Positions 45,339-54,796 of a DNA stretch of 64,000 bases are shown in pieces. Position 1 is the stretch's first letter. The number at the start of each line of letters is the position of its first letter. Position numbers and translations under genes: made by a program. Below the pieces are notes generated by a model. It saw only the letters and a program-made list of their open reading frames with translations, had not been told where the DNA came from and did not search any database. The stretch spans positions 124,001-188,000 of the forward strand of contig JAFKGR010000006.1 of assembly GCA_017307735.1 (NCBI GenBank). The letters run 5' to 3'. The stretch comes from Chitinophagaceae bacterium (GTDB taxonomy: Bacteria > Bacteroidota > Bacteroidia > Chitinophagales > Chitinophagaceae).

Positions 45339-46103
45339 ATGGCCGACAAGCAAATATATAAGACACTCTGCGAGAGAAAAATCAGCGGTAAAAAATCATT
45401 CGGTGTGCTCATTGATCCGGATAAAGTAAATGATACATCTCTCGAAAAACTTTGCGGATTAGCGGATAGCGCGCAGGTTGATTTTTTCCTTGTTGGTGGC
45501 AGCCTGGTTGTTTCAGATTATCTGGACGGCGGGATTAAAGCGATCAAGAGGAACAGCAATATTCCCGTGTTACTTTTCCCCGGAAACAGCAACCAGATTT
45601 CCAGACATGCTGATGCACTTTTGTATTTGTCGCTGATCAGCGGCCGCAATCCCGAATTTTTAATTGGCCAACACGTAGTCAGCGCTCCGGCTGTAAGAAA
45701 ATCCGGATTGGAAATTATCAGTACAGGTTATATGGTTATCGATGGAGGAGCACCCACCACGGTTTCTTACATCAGCAATGCCACGCCATTACCGGCCGAT
45801 AAAGAAGATATTGCCATGTGCACAGCCATGGCCGGCGAAATGCTCGGTATGAAATTAATTTACATGGATGCAGGAAGCGGCGCCAAAAGAGCTATCTCTG
45901 AAATAATGATCCATAGCGTAAGCGAAAAGGTGGGAATCCCCATCATCGTAGGTGGCGGCATTTTAGAACCGGAAAAAGCTTATCTGAATTGCAAGGCAGG
46001 CGCTGATATGATTATTGTGGGAAACGCGATTGAAAAAGATCCTTCATTGATTCGTGAAATGGCCTCGGCCATTCATTCAGTGCCGGTGAAAGCAGGCACT
46101 TAA
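45339..46103 (+). CDS. Geranylgeranylglyceryl/heptaprenylglyceryl phosphate synthase-like protein (PcrB/GGGPS family)
   Basis: The 254-residue TIM-barrel protein matches the family. VLIDPDKV near residue 25 is the glycerol-1-phosphate/Mg2+ region. FFLVGGSLVVSD, PVLLFPGNSNQIS and STGYMVIDGG follow. The phosphate site appears in YMDAGSGAKRAI, IIVGGGI and DMIIVGNAIE. The enzymes attach a long prenyl chain to sn-glycerol-1-phosphate, the first step of ether lipids in archaea; bacterial homologues include PcrB of Bacillota and the Flavobacterium enzyme. Chain length cannot be read here. Its stop codon overlaps the stop of the convergent LytTR gene. Confidence 0.9.
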   Translation: MADKQIYKTLCERKISGKKSFGVLIDPDKVNDTSLEKLCGLADSAQVDFFLVGGSLVVSDYLDGGIKAIKRNSNIPVLLFPGNSNQISRHADALLYLSLISGRNPEFLIGQHVVSAPAVRKSGLEIISTGYMVIDGGAPTTVSYISNATPLPADKEDIAMCTAMAGEMLGMKLIYMDAGSGAKRAISEIMIHSVSEKVGIPIIVGGGILEPEKAYLNCKAGADMIIVGNAIEKDPSLIREMASAIHSVPVKAGT

Positions 46104-46816
46104 AAACTCATCATTTCTTTGAATTTCACAGACTGCCTGCGGCTCACTTCTATTTTTTCCCCTCCTTGCAAATCAACAATTAAACCTCCATTAAAATAAG
46201 GTTCTATTTTTTCTATCATCCGCAGATTGATAATGTGTTTGCGATTGGCCCTGAAAAATATTTTATCATCAAGCCTTTCTTCCAACGCATTCAGCGATTT
46301 TAAAATCAATGGTTTATTGTTTCCAAAAAATACTTTGGCATAATTGCCTACACTTTCAAAAACTCTTACATCCCCCAGTTTTACAAACCAGCACCTTTCA
46401 CCATCTTTTACAAATACCTGATCATTTTCGCCCAACACAGTACGGTGAATCACCAGGCCCGGCTCAGCTTCCTTTCTCACTTTTTGCAATGCTTCGGCAA
46501 GGCGCTTTGGCTCTACTGGTTTCATCAGATAATCAAGTGCACTGGCTTCAAAAGCTTTCAGGGCATATTCATCAAATGCAGTTACAAAAATTACCTGTGG
46601 AGCCCTCTCAAGTTCTGTCAGCATATCGAAACCGCTCTTACCGGGCATCTGAATATCAAGGAAAATAAGATCCGGGTTGAGAGTTTCAATTTTTTCAATT
46701 CCTTCTTCTGCATTGGCAGCTTCACCAATCACTTCCACTTCCGGAAACTCTTTCAATAATCTTTTCAATTCACTTCGCGCCAGTCTTTCATCATCGATTA
46801 AAACTATTTTCAACAT
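46100..46816 (-). CDS. LytTR family response regulator
   Basis: The 238-residue protein has a receiver domain (residues 1-118) with the acidic pocket LIDDE and phospho-acceptor Asp54 in LIFLDIQMPGKSG, plus the conserved Lys in DYLMKPVEP. A LytTR DNA-binding domain follows (about 135-235): SVGNYAKVFF, FRANRKHIINLRMIEKIEP and IEVSRRQSVKFKEMM. It is the partner of the histidine kinase encoded 29 bp upstream and is probably cotranscribed. Its target genes are unknown. Confidence 0.95.
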   Translation of the reverse strand: MLKIVLIDDERLARSELKRLLKEFPEVEVIGEAANAEEGIEKIETLNPDLIFLDIQMPGKSGFDMLTELERAPQVIFVTAFDEYALKAFEASALDYLMKPVEPKRLAEALQKVRKEAEPGLVIHRTVLGENDQVFVKDGERCWFVKLGDVRVFESVGNYAKVFFGNNKPLILKSLNALEERLDDKIFFRANRKHIINLRMIEKIEPYFNGGLIVDLQGGEKIEVSRRQSVKFKEMMSF

Positions 46817-46845
46817 ATTTTCTCATTTTTATTTTGTGAAGATAA

Positions 46846-48072
46846 TCAGCCGGCCGGCATTATCACTTTGGCCTGAACCATCTGATCGCTTGTATTTCCA
46901 ATTGTAAAAACAGAATTTCCATTGTGCAGAAACTGGAGCCGGTTTTTTGTGCTGTTGATCCCAAACCCTTCCGCACCACGCTGAATGGAACCCGAATTTT
47001 CAACGACGAGTTCTAATTTATTATTCTGCAACCTGGAAATGACATTAATCACTCCTCCGCTGACACGCTTGCTGATCCCATGCTTGATGGCATTTTCGAC
47101 AAGTGTCTGCAACATCATCGGAGGCACCGACTTATTTAATGTCTCTTCCTGAATATCAAAATTTACAATAAGCCTTTCTTCAAAACGTATCTGCTCCAGA
47201 GCAAGGTAATCACGAACGATGTTCAATTCGCGTTCCAATGGCACAGTCTCCATTTTCTCCACCTGGAGGCTGCTCCTCAAAATATTTGACAATTCAGTAA
47301 TTGCTGTTCTCGCGCGATTTGGGTTTTCCTCGACAAGCGCACGGATACTGTTTAACGAATTAAAAATAAAATGTGGATTAATATGGGATTTTATCGTCTT
47401 TATCTCGAGCTCCTTAACTGTCTTTTCAAGTTGCAGCCGGTCCACTTCTGCCTTTCTGTTTCTCAACACAAAGTGCCACGCCATGTAAAGAAGCAGCCAC
47501 AAAGCAATGAGGATGAAATTAAAAAGGAGGTCCCACCAAAACCTTCCCTTTCTTGGATTTTCAAACTTCCATACCCCATTCTCATCCCGGTGCCATCCGG
47601 TATTGCTCTCAATTTTTGCTACCTTCTGGTAACTGACAGAATCCGTGTTCTTCAGGTCTGGTTTGGAATAATAATCAGCCGGCAACTCTGCCTCCTTTTC
47701 CATATTCTTTGCATTTACCAATGCCTTATCCCTCTCATAATTTGCCAGAGAATTATTCGTCAGTACCGCTGTATAACGGGCGCCATAATAACTCACAAGT
47801 CCTGTAGCGGCCACACTTAAAATAAATACTGCAATGATCTTATTGGTAGAAGCTTCTATCCACGAAGTCTTCTTCAATACAGCACGCAGCAAATGTGTTG
47901 ATAATATATACCAGGTAAATTGAATAAACAGGACAGTTATAAAAAGTTGTCCTGTTTTCCCGTTAAAATAATAATCGCGGGCAAAGAGATATACAAAAAA
48001 TATATTGAGCAGAATCCACCCTCCCCAACCCAAAATCTGGCAGGCCCAATATCGATAGGTTTTGTTTTTCAT
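46846..48072 (-). CDS. LytS-type sensor histidine kinase (His_kinase family)
   Basis: The 408-residue product uses the ATG at 48072 (MKNKTYRYW); a TTG at 48123 adds 17 implausible residues. Four membrane helices are predicted: ILGWGGWILLNIFFVYLFA, FITVLFIQFTWYIL, IIAVFILSVAATGLVSYYGA, and FNFILIALWLLLYMAWHFVL. A loop of about 80 residues lies between the third and fourth. The His_kinase phospho-acceptor motif is SHINPHFIFNSLNSI, after a coiled coil. The HATPase domain has LVENAIKHGI and GFGINSTKNRL. It phosphorylates the LytTR regulator downstream. Confidence 0.93.
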   Translation of the reverse strand: MKNKTYRYWACQILGWGGWILLNIFFVYLFARDYYFNGKTGQLFITVLFIQFTWYILSTHLLRAVLKKTSWIEASTNKIIAVFILSVAATGLVSYYGARYTAVLTNNSLANYERDKALVNAKNMEKEAELPADYYSKPDLKNTDSVSYQKVAKIESNTGWHRDENGVWKFENPRKGRFWWDLLFNFILIALWLLLYMAWHFVLRNRKAEVDRLQLEKTVKELEIKTIKSHINPHFIFNSLNSIRALVEENPNRARTAITELSNILRSSLQVEKMETVPLERELNIVRDYLALEQIRFEERLIVNFDIQEETLNKSVPPMMLQTLVENAIKHGISKRVSGGVINVISRLQNNKLELVVENSGSIQRGAEGFGINSTKNRLQFLHNGNSVFTIGNTSDQMVQAKVIMPAG

Positions 48073-48286
48073 TGATACGAAATTAAAACACCTTTTGCCA
48101 TTGCATTTGAAGGTTTTGATCAATGGCTTTTGCCTTATTTGAAAGGTCTTTTACATTTTACAAATTTTATGACTGCTAAAAATACAATTTTTTATGGGGT
48201 GAATTCTCATTCCAAACCCGCATATTTACACATCTTTCTGATCAATTAATTTTTTGAATGAAAAAAGGCTATTAATTTTAGCATCA

Positions 48287-49318
48287 ATGAATCAGAACCT
48301 GAACAGCGATAAAGAGGGCTTAACAGCAGCAGATAAAGAGTTTGAAAACAACATCCGGCCAACCGTACTGAAAGAATTTTCAGGACAGCAGCAGATTATC
48401 GATAATCTCAAAGTATTTATTAAAGCAGCCAAACAACGCGGCGAAGCATTGGATCACATCCTTTTTCACGGCCCTCCCGGATTGGGCAAAACCACTCTCA
48501 GCCGGATTGTCGCCAATGAATTGGGTGTAAATATTAAAGAAACCAGCGGGCCCGTCATTGAAAAACCCGGCGACCTTGCCGGATTGCTGACCAATCTTGA
48601 GCCACACGATGTATTGTTTATTGATGAAATTCACCGGCTCAGCAATGTGGTTGAAGAATATTTGTATGCAGCGATGGAAGATTACCGGATCGATATCATG
48701 ATTGATACCGGCCCGAATGCACGAAGTGTACAAATTAATCTGAATCCATTTACGCTTATTGGAGCAACTACAAGAAGTGGGTTATTAACCGCACCATTAC
48801 TGAGCAGATTCGGCATCCGCAGCAGGCTGCAATATTACAATGCGGAAACACTTGAAAAAATCATTCATCGAAGCTGCCATATTTTAAGCACCAAAATCAC
48901 AAGCGATGCGGCCCGCGAAATTGCCGGACGAAGCAGAGGTACACCACGTATCGCCAACGGATTATTGCGACGCGTTCGCGACTTTGCCCAGGTGCTGAGC
49001 AACGGAATCATCGACATAGGAATTACCAAACATGCTTTAAATGCATTGAATGTGGATGAATACGGACTCGACGAAATGGACAACAGGATTCTCAGCGCCA
49101 TCATTGAAAAATTTAAAGGCGGACCTGTCGGAATTACCACCATTGCTACGGCCGTGGGTGAAGAAACAGGAACAATTGAAGAAGTATATGAACCGTTTTT
49201 AATTCAGGAAGGTTTTATTATGCGTACACCCCGAGGCCGCGAAGCCACTGATAAAGCTTACAAGCATTTGGGTAAATGGCCTGACAGACAGGGCGGTTCA
49301 AAAGGATTATTTGATTAG
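48287..49318 (+). CDS. ruvB: Holliday junction branch migration helicase RuvB
   Basis: The 343-residue product uses the ATG at 48287; a TTG at 48254 would add 11 residues. The AAA+ motor has Walker [13 protein letters not shown], Walker [12 protein letters not shown], sensor 1 GATTRSGLL and the arginine-finger segment LLSRFGI. The C-terminal winged-helix domain has [17 protein letters not shown] and [16 protein letters not shown], typical of RuvB. It forms hexamers with RuvA to move junctions. RuvA is not adjacent. The next gene may start as close as the overlapping GTG at 49318. Confidence 0.97.
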   Translation: MNQNLNSDKEGLTAADKEFENNIRPTVLKEFSGQQQIIDNLKVFIKAAKQRGEALDHILFHGPPGLGKTTLSRIVANELGVNIKETSGPVIEKPGDLAGLLTNLEPHDVLFIDEIHRLSNVVEEYLYAAMEDYRIDIMIDTGPNARSVQINLNPFTLIGATTRSGLLTAPLLSRFGIRSRLQYYNAETLEKIIHRSCHILSTKITSDAAREIAGRSRGTPRIANGLLRRVRDFAQVLSNGIIDIGITKHALNALNVDEYGLDEMDNRILSAIIEKFKGGPVGITTIATAVGEETGTIEEVYEPFLIQEGFIMRTPRGREATDKAYKHLGKWPDRQGGSKGLFD

Positions 49319-49332
49319 TGAACGTTTTTCTC

Positions 49333-50028
49333 ATGGTATATCTCATCCCCACATTACTTTCGGAAGATGCAAAGGAAACGATACCTCCTTATGTCATGGA
49401 ATGCGTGAGAAAGTGTAATGTATTTTTTGCTGAAAATCTGCGGACAGCGAGAAGATTTTTAAAAAAGATGGACACTTCAATTGTTATCGATAATTATGAA
49501 TGGTATGAGATTGGAGAAAACGAAAAAGAAGTCATTGATTCTTTCAAAAATCATTTGAAAAAAAAATCCGTCATTGGAATTTTGAGTGAAGCTGGTTGTC
49601 CCGGCGTTGCTGATCCGGGGCAAATTTTGGTGAATGTAGCTCAGGAATGGGGAGAAAAAGTCAGGCCATTGGTTGGACCATCATCCATTTTATTGGCTCT
49701 GATGGCAAGTGGAATGAACGGGCAGCATTTTACATTCAATGGTTATTTGCCGGTCAAAAAAGATGACAGGATCAGGAAGTTAAAACAGCTCGAAGAAGAT
49801 TCAGGAAAAAGGAATTGCACTCAGATTTTTATTGAAACACCCTACCGGAATGAATCCCTGCTGGCCGACATCCTTGAAACATGCAATCCCAAAACCCTGC
49901 TTTGCATCGGATGTGAAATAACCGGAAAAGAAGAGTGGATAAAGACTTTGCCCATCTCAAAATGGAAAAAGGAAGAAACACGGTTTCACAAAAAAACAGC
50001 CATCTTTTTAATACAAAAGAAATATTAA
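49333..50028 (+). CDS. RsmI-like tetrapyrrole-methylase-fold SAM methyltransferase
   Basis: The 231-residue product uses the ATG at 49333 (MVYLIPTLLSEDAK). A GTG at 49318 would overlap the ruvB stop and adds five residues; both are possible. The TP_methylase fold is seen in FAENLRTARRFLKKM, GILSEAGCPGVADPG and VRPLVGPSSILLALMASGMNGQHFTFNGYLP. The last two stretches match the RsmI family, which 2'-O-methylates C1402 of 16S rRNA. The N-terminus lacks the classic PIGNLGDIT pattern, so this is the divergent second RsmI-like type found in Bacteroidota, whose target is unproven. Confidence 0.8.
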   Translation: MVYLIPTLLSEDAKETIPPYVMECVRKCNVFFAENLRTARRFLKKMDTSIVIDNYEWYEIGENEKEVIDSFKNHLKKKSVIGILSEAGCPGVADPGQILVNVAQEWGEKVRPLVGPSSILLALMASGMNGQHFTFNGYLPVKKDDRIRKLKQLEEDSGKRNCTQIFIETPYRNESLLADILETCNPKTLLCIGCEITGKEEWIKTLPISKWKKEETRFHKKTAIFLIQKKY

Positions 50029-50206
50029 TACATTACCGAATGTCATCTGACAGGCAATTGAATCCCCAGACCTGATGCAGCCAGATTTTCCTTTAACTAT
50101 CCCTAATAAATAATTTGTTATAAAACGAAAGATTTAGGTCAGAATTAATGACATTTTCATGCTTTTTGCATCTATTGTTTCAGAACATTAAAAAATAAAT
50201 CAGACT

Positions 50207-50695
50207 ATGAAAACTCTATTATTATCGTTGTTGGCATTGACCCTGTCAGTCGGTGCTTCAGCACAGAAAAGAACAACGGCTCCGAGAACGAGGATGCCGA
50301 GGATGCATTCAAGGGTTTATGTAGTTCCTTCAGTTTCTTTATACGGTGGATGGGGCTGGGGATTGGGTTTCCCTTACGGGTATTATGGATATCCCTTCGG
50401 GTATTTTAACTATCCCTTCTATGCGCCCTACGCATACAGGTCACCAAGAGCAGTGGCACTGAATAATCAGATCAACACTATCAAATCACAGTACAAATTC
50501 AAAATTAAAGCAGTACGCAAGGATAAAGCTTTGGACAAGGCTCAGAAAAAACAAGAAATACTTTCACTCAAATCACAGAGAGAAAGTGACATTGCAAATG
50601 CCCAGTACGAGTTCTATCATCCAAAAGCCAATAAACCTATAAAACAAAATAACAATTCAGAAGACCAGACAAATAATAATAACCTGTCATCTTAG
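50207..50695 (+). CDS. Secreted basic Gly/Tyr-rich protein, unknown function
   Basis: The 162-residue product has a signal peptide (MKTLLLSLLALTLSVGASAQ). A short Arg-rich segment follows, then a Gly/Tyr/Phe/Pro-rich stretch (GWGWGLGFPYGYYGYPFGYF, residues about 48-67). A helical Lys/Gln-rich segment (NNQINTIKSQYKFKIKAVRKDK) leads to an Asn-rich tail. The last helical part resembles short coiled-coil proteins of the Bacteroidota envelope. No enzymatic motif is present. It has its own terminator 27 bp after the stop. Confidence 0.6.
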   Translation: MKTLLLSLLALTLSVGASAQKRTTAPRTRMPRMHSRVYVVPSVSLYGGWGWGLGFPYGYYGYPFGYFNYPFYAPYAYRSPRAVALNNQINTIKSQYKFKIKAVRKDKALDKAQKKQEILSLKSQRESDIANAQYEFYHPKANKPIKQNNNSEDQTNNNNLSS

Positions 50696-50721
50696 TAAGT
50701 AAGAATAAAATTATTTACTTC

Positions 50722-50757
50722 ACCGGCGGTTTCAGAAATGGAACTGCCGGTTTTTTT
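50722..50757 (+). terminator. Terminator after the secreted Gly/Tyr-rich protein
   Basis: ACCGGCGGTT/AACTGCCGGT (one G-U pair, 10-nt loop) followed by seven T. Confidence 0.9.
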
Positions 50758-50998
50758 ATCCTTACAAAAAAATAATAGTGAAAATCAAATCGCCATAGAA
50801 TACTTTATTTCTTATAAACTTACAATTATCCATTTTGGTAAAAACTTTCTGTCGAATACCGGACTGCGTCATTTTTTTTGTAACCTCTAATAACCTTTGT
50901 TCCTCAAAGAAGCAAATACATTAGAGAATCCGAAACCTGATGATGATTTCATATCTGATGGATTCAGACTAAAAGATTAATTTAAATAATATTCGATT

Positions 50999-52516
50999 GT
51001 GGGAAACGAAAATATTGTAAAGGAATATGTGCTTGTGGGTGCGGGAATCATGAGCGCTACATTGGGTGTACTCTTAAAAGAAACAGATCCTGATTCAAAA
51101 ATTACAATCATTGAAAGATTAAAGGAACCGGCGAGAGAAAGTTCAGCTTCATGGAACAACGCGGGAACCGGACACGGCGGCATGTGTGAAATGAATTATA
51201 CGCCTGAACGCCCCGACGGAAGCATTGATACTGCCAAAGCTCTTAAAGTGAATGAAGAGTTTGAAATTTCAAAACAGTTTTGGGCCTGGCTGGTAGCCAA
51301 AAATAAAATTGCCGGTGATTTTATAACATCCACACCTCATATAAGTTTTGTGTTTGGAGAAAAAGATATTGCCTTTCTGGAAAAACGAGTTGAGGCTATG
51401 AAAAAATTCCCTCAGTTTAATACCATGGCATTTTCAAAAGATCGTGAAGTTTTAAAAAAATGGGTACCCCTGATGATGAAAGACCGCCCACAAAGTGATA
51501 AGGTGGCGGCGAGCAGAATGATCGAAGGAGCGGATGTCAATTATGGGTACCTCACGAATTATCTTCTCAAATATCTGGCATCGCAAAAGGGTGTGGTTCT
51601 CATCACCAATTGTGAAGCCAAAGACATCCGGAAGTCGGATTCAGGTAAGAAATGGATTGTAAAATGCAGGGATTTCTCTGCTAAACAGAAAAAAGAATTC
51701 CGGGCAGATTTTGTGTTTATTGGGGCCGGCGGCAGGGCTCTCAATCTTTTGCAGAAAACAAAAATCCCGGAATCGAAAGGCTACGGAGGATTTCCGGTCA
51801 GTGGCCTGTGGCTGATTTGTGCCAACCAGGAAGTGGTGTCGCAACACAATGCCAAGGTTTATGGCAAAGCCGCACTGGGCGCACCCCCGATGTCAGTGCC
51901 GCATCTTGACAGAAGAAAAATCAAAGGTGAAAAAGAATTGTTGTTCGGGCCGTTTGCAGGATTTTCAACTAAATTTTTAAAACACGGATCGTACTGGGAT
52001 TTCTTCCGCTCTCTGGGTTTGGGAAATTTAATCCCGATGATGCAGGTAGGTATCCACAATTTTTCTCTGATCAAATATCTGGTAAGCCAGGTACTACTCA
52101 GGCCTCAAAAAAGACTGGAAGAACTGCGGAAGTTTTATCCTGATGCAAAAATGAAAGACTGGAAATTGAGTATCGCAGGTCAAAGAGTACAGATTATCAA
52201 AGACGAGAAAACAAAAGGCGGGACTTTGGAATTCGGAACAGAAGTTGTTCATTCGGCTGATGGATCGGTAGCGGCCCTTCTGGGCGCATCACCCGGCGCT
52301 TCCACCTCGGTCTATATCATTCTTGATGTTTTGAAAAGTTCTTTTCCTGAATTACTTCAAAAAGAATCTGTTTTGAAGAAGCTAAAAGAGATGATCCCAT
52401 CGTATGGAACCTCTTTACAAGATCACGGAGAATTACTTCTCAAAATCAGGGAAAACTCTCACAGAATTCTCGGACTCAAAATGGGAAAGATCACAGATCT
52501 TGAAAAGGCAGGATAA
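50999..52516 (+). CDS. mqo: Malate:quinone oxidoreductase
   Basis: The 505-residue flavoprotein oxidises malate to oxaloacetate with quinone reduction, as a membrane-peripheral enzyme of the TCA cycle. A GTG start is used (no ATG is near). FAD is bound by YVLVGAGIMSATLGVLLKE near residues 10-28. Family motifs include SSASWNNAGTGHGGMCEMNYTP (about 44-65), where the flavin and substrate contacts lie, and VFIGAGGRALNLLQKTKIPES. The C-terminal GASPGASTSVYIILDVL and IPSYG are diagnostic of Mqo. Length is normal (about 500). A 246-bp upstream region holds no gene. Confidence 0.95.
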   Translation: MGNENIVKEYVLVGAGIMSATLGVLLKETDPDSKITIIERLKEPARESSASWNNAGTGHGGMCEMNYTPERPDGSIDTAKALKVNEEFEISKQFWAWLVAKNKIAGDFITSTPHISFVFGEKDIAFLEKRVEAMKKFPQFNTMAFSKDREVLKKWVPLMMKDRPQSDKVAASRMIEGADVNYGYLTNYLLKYLASQKGVVLITNCEAKDIRKSDSGKKWIVKCRDFSAKQKKEFRADFVFIGAGGRALNLLQKTKIPESKGYGGFPVSGLWLICANQEVVSQHNAKVYGKAALGAPPMSVPHLDRRKIKGEKELLFGPFAGFSTKFLKHGSYWDFFRSLGLGNLIPMMQVGIHNFSLIKYLVSQVLLRPQKRLEELRKFYPDAKMKDWKLSIAGQRVQIIKDEKTKGGTLEFGTEVVHSADGSVAALLGASPGASTSVYIILDVLKSSFPELLQKESVLKKLKEMIPSYGTSLQDHGELLLKIRENSHRILGLKMGKITDLEKAG

Positions 52517-52614
52517 GTCCGAATCTTTATTTGTGAAGGGAATAGTCTGATTTAAAAATGAAACGAAAAATGATTGAATTTCTTTTAAATTAAAGTTTCG
52601 TTTAACCAACACTG

Positions 52615-53898
52615 TTATTCATAGGTAATCTTTTCAATAACGACTGGAACTGTCTTTTCCTCTTTATCAATTTTGGCTCTCAAAAACAAAGTTCCTGCAA
52701 TACTGAATACACCCATAATTGCCATCGTGAACGGGGCGCCAATTGTGTCAGCAATGGTTCCCGAAACAAGGCTTCCGAATGGTGTCGTTCCCTGCAAGCT
52801 CATCGCATAAAAACTCATCACCCTTCCCCGTTTATCGTCATCGGTAAATAATTGCAATAATGTATTTGTACAGGCGGTATGCATCATCTGAGCCAATCCT
52901 CCCGATGCCATAAAAATCAGGGAAAGCCACAACCATTTGCTGCCGCCAAAACAAAGCAGGCTGACACCCAATAAAATTCCGGTGTAATGAATCAGTTTTT
53001 TTAATAATCCTACAGAGTGATGGCTCGTCAGAAAAATGGCGCCAATGATGGCGCCCACTCCGGCGGCACTCATCAAAAATCCAAACGTATTGGCATTGCC
53101 ATGCAAAATATCCTTTGCAAAAACAGGAGCCAAAGTCCGGAAAGAAGCATTGGAAAAACTGATGATGGCAAGCAGGATCAGCAGGGTTTTCATGACGTGA
53201 AGTTTGCCCACATACCTGACTCCTTCTTTCAATTTCCTTATCACTTGTCCGGAAATTTCACATCTTCCCGATTTCACTGTTATGCGCATCATGATGATTG
53301 AGGTAACTACAATTGCATAACTGAATGCATTGGCCATAAAACACCAGCCTTCGCCCACAGCCGTTATCAAAATGCCCGCAATGGATGGACCGATGAGCCG
53401 GGACAAATTAAATACGGTAGAATTGAACGCTATTGCATTTCCAAGAGCATCTTTATCTCCATCCACCATATCCACCACGAACGATTGCCTGACAGGTACC
53501 TCAAATGCATTAATGACTCCAAGAGAAAGACTTAACAGGATAATATGCCAGATTCGGATAACCCCGGTAAACATCAGAATTGCCAAAAACAGCGCCTGCA
53601 AAGAAGCGAGGGTTTCAATCCGAATCAACGCTTTGCGTTTATCCCAACGATCAGCAAAGACCCCGGCAAACGGGGCAATCATAAAAATCGGAATCTGTTC
53701 GCTGAAACCTACCAAACCCAGAATGAAAGGAGAATTTGTCATCTGGTAAGCCAGCCAGATCATGGCCACGCGTTGGATGAGGGTGCCGATCTGAGACATA
53801 CTTTGCCCAACCACATAAAGTCGGTAATTGCGATGTGTAAGTGCAATTTGTTGTTCGAAGTAAACTCTGATTACATTCTTCCTCTTCTTTTCAACCAT
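52615..53898 (-). CDS. MFS exporter (EntS/MFS_3-like)
   Basis: The 427-residue product uses the ATG at 53898 (MVEKKRKNVIRVYFEQQ). A longer frame back to 53997 is ruled out by the promoter -7 box at 53995-54002, which would lie on that start. Twelve membrane helices and the loop 2-3 motif AGVFADRWDKRKALI are visible. So are VPVRQSFVVDMVDGDKDALGNAIAFNST and NLSRLIGPSIAGILI, typical of the EntS/MFS_3 family that exports siderophores and drugs. No siderophore genes are nearby. Convergent with mqo. Confidence 0.88.
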   Translation of the reverse strand: MVEKKRKNVIRVYFEQQIALTHRNYRLYVVGQSMSQIGTLIQRVAMIWLAYQMTNSPFILGLVGFSEQIPIFMIAPFAGVFADRWDKRKALIRIETLASLQALFLAILMFTGVIRIWHIILLSLSLGVINAFEVPVRQSFVVDMVDGDKDALGNAIAFNSTVFNLSRLIGPSIAGILITAVGEGWCFMANAFSYAIVVTSIIMMRITVKSGRCEISGQVIRKLKEGVRYVGKLHVMKTLLILLAIISFSNASFRTLAPVFAKDILHGNANTFGFLMSAAGVGAIIGAIFLTSHHSVGLLKKLIHYTGILLGVSLLCFGGSKWLWLSLIFMASGGLAQMMHTACTNTLLQLFTDDDKRGRVMSFYAMSLQGTTPFGSLVSGTIADTIGAPFTMAIMGVFSIAGTLFLRAKIDKEEKTVPVVIEKITYE

Positions 53899-53994
53899 AG
53901 CATTCCAATGAAGTGGATTCAAACAAAAATCCTTCCTTATATCCCGGGCTGAATACAAGGTGGATCCTCCTCCAAAATCAATAACCTGAAACCG

Positions 53995-54002
53995 CAAAAG
54001 TA
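53995..54002 (-). promoter_or_regulatory. -7 box for the MFS exporter
   Basis: TACTTTTG on the reverse strand is a perfect TAnnTTTG match about 97 bp upstream of the ATG at 53898. No good -33 element is seen. It supports the shorter protein start. Confidence 0.55.
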
Positions 54003-54113
54003 CAATTGCAGAATTCCGTCACGGTAATTATTTTGAAAAAAAATCCACTCTCAGTTATTGCAGTCTATTAAAACGAATTTGTTTAATAACCAATTTTGTC
54101 ATATTCATTGCAC

Positions 54114-54740
54114 ATGACTAATATTACCGGGGTGCTTCAAAAGCTTCCCCAATCTTTTTATGACAGAGCTGATGTGTTGGCCATTGCAAAAGAATTATTG
54201 GGAAAAATAATTGTAACTCACATCAACGGGCAAACTACCTCAGGCAGAATTGTAGAAGATGAAGCCTACATCGCTTTCATTGACAATGCTTCACACAGCT
54301 TTGGCGGCAGGCGTACGGAACGCAACGAACACATGTATGCAGCCGCAGGCACAGCCTACATATACATTTGCTACGGCCTGCATCAGATGATGAATGTGGT
54401 AACCAACAAAAAAGGTGTACCGGATGCTATTCTCATCCGGGCTGTGGAACCGCTTGCCGGTATTAACATCATGTGTACACGAACTTCAAAAGAAAAATCC
54501 GACCACACCATTACACGCGGCCCGGGAAACGTGGGCAAGGCTCTGGGAATTCATAAACAATACAGCGGGGAATCCCTTTCAGGAAACCGGATTTATTTAT
54601 GTGATGACGGTTTCAGACCTGAGAAAAATTCCATAGGTATATCAGAGAGAATCGGTGTGGAAGGTGCAGGCAAAGATGCCCGGTTGCCATACCGGTTTTA
54701 CATAAAAAATAATCTCTATGTAAGTGGAAAGAGAAAATAA
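54114..54740 (+). CDS. DNA-3-methyladenine (alkyladenine) glycosylase, AAG/MPG family
   Basis: The 208-residue product uses the ATG at 54114. The AAG family core is seen in ELLGKIIVTHINGQ, then RIVEDEAYIAFIDNASHSF with the catalytic glutamate in VEDEAY. GTAYIYICYGLHQMMNVVTN and ILIRAVEPLAG follow; RGPGNVGKALGI is the DNA-lesion-binding loop. The enzyme removes alkylated and deaminated purines to start base excision repair. Length is typical (about 200). It precedes gap by 56 bp; gap has its own -7 box in between. Confidence 0.93.
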   Translation: MTNITGVLQKLPQSFYDRADVLAIAKELLGKIIVTHINGQTTSGRIVEDEAYIAFIDNASHSFGGRRTERNEHMYAAAGTAYIYICYGLHQMMNVVTNKKGVPDAILIRAVEPLAGINIMCTRTSKEKSDHTITRGPGNVGKALGIHKQYSGESLSGNRIYLCDDGFRPEKNSIGISERIGVEGAGKDARLPYRFYIKNNLYVSGKRK

Positions 54741-54752
54741 ACAGAGTTAATG

Positions 54753-54760
54753 TAACTTTG
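54753..54760 (+). promoter_or_regulatory. -7 box of the gap promoter
   Basis: TAACTTTG is a perfect TAnnTTTG match 36 bp before the ATG of gap. The -33 region is weak. Confidence 0.6.
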
Positions 54761-54796
54761 CAACCTCAAATTTAAAAATTCAAAAACGATTGTAAA

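Noticed and set aside
52559..52604. AAACGAAA/TTTCGTTT inverted repeat between mqo and the MFS exporter
   Set aside because: The loop is 27 nt and the stem only 8 bp of weak composition, so I do not call it a terminator.
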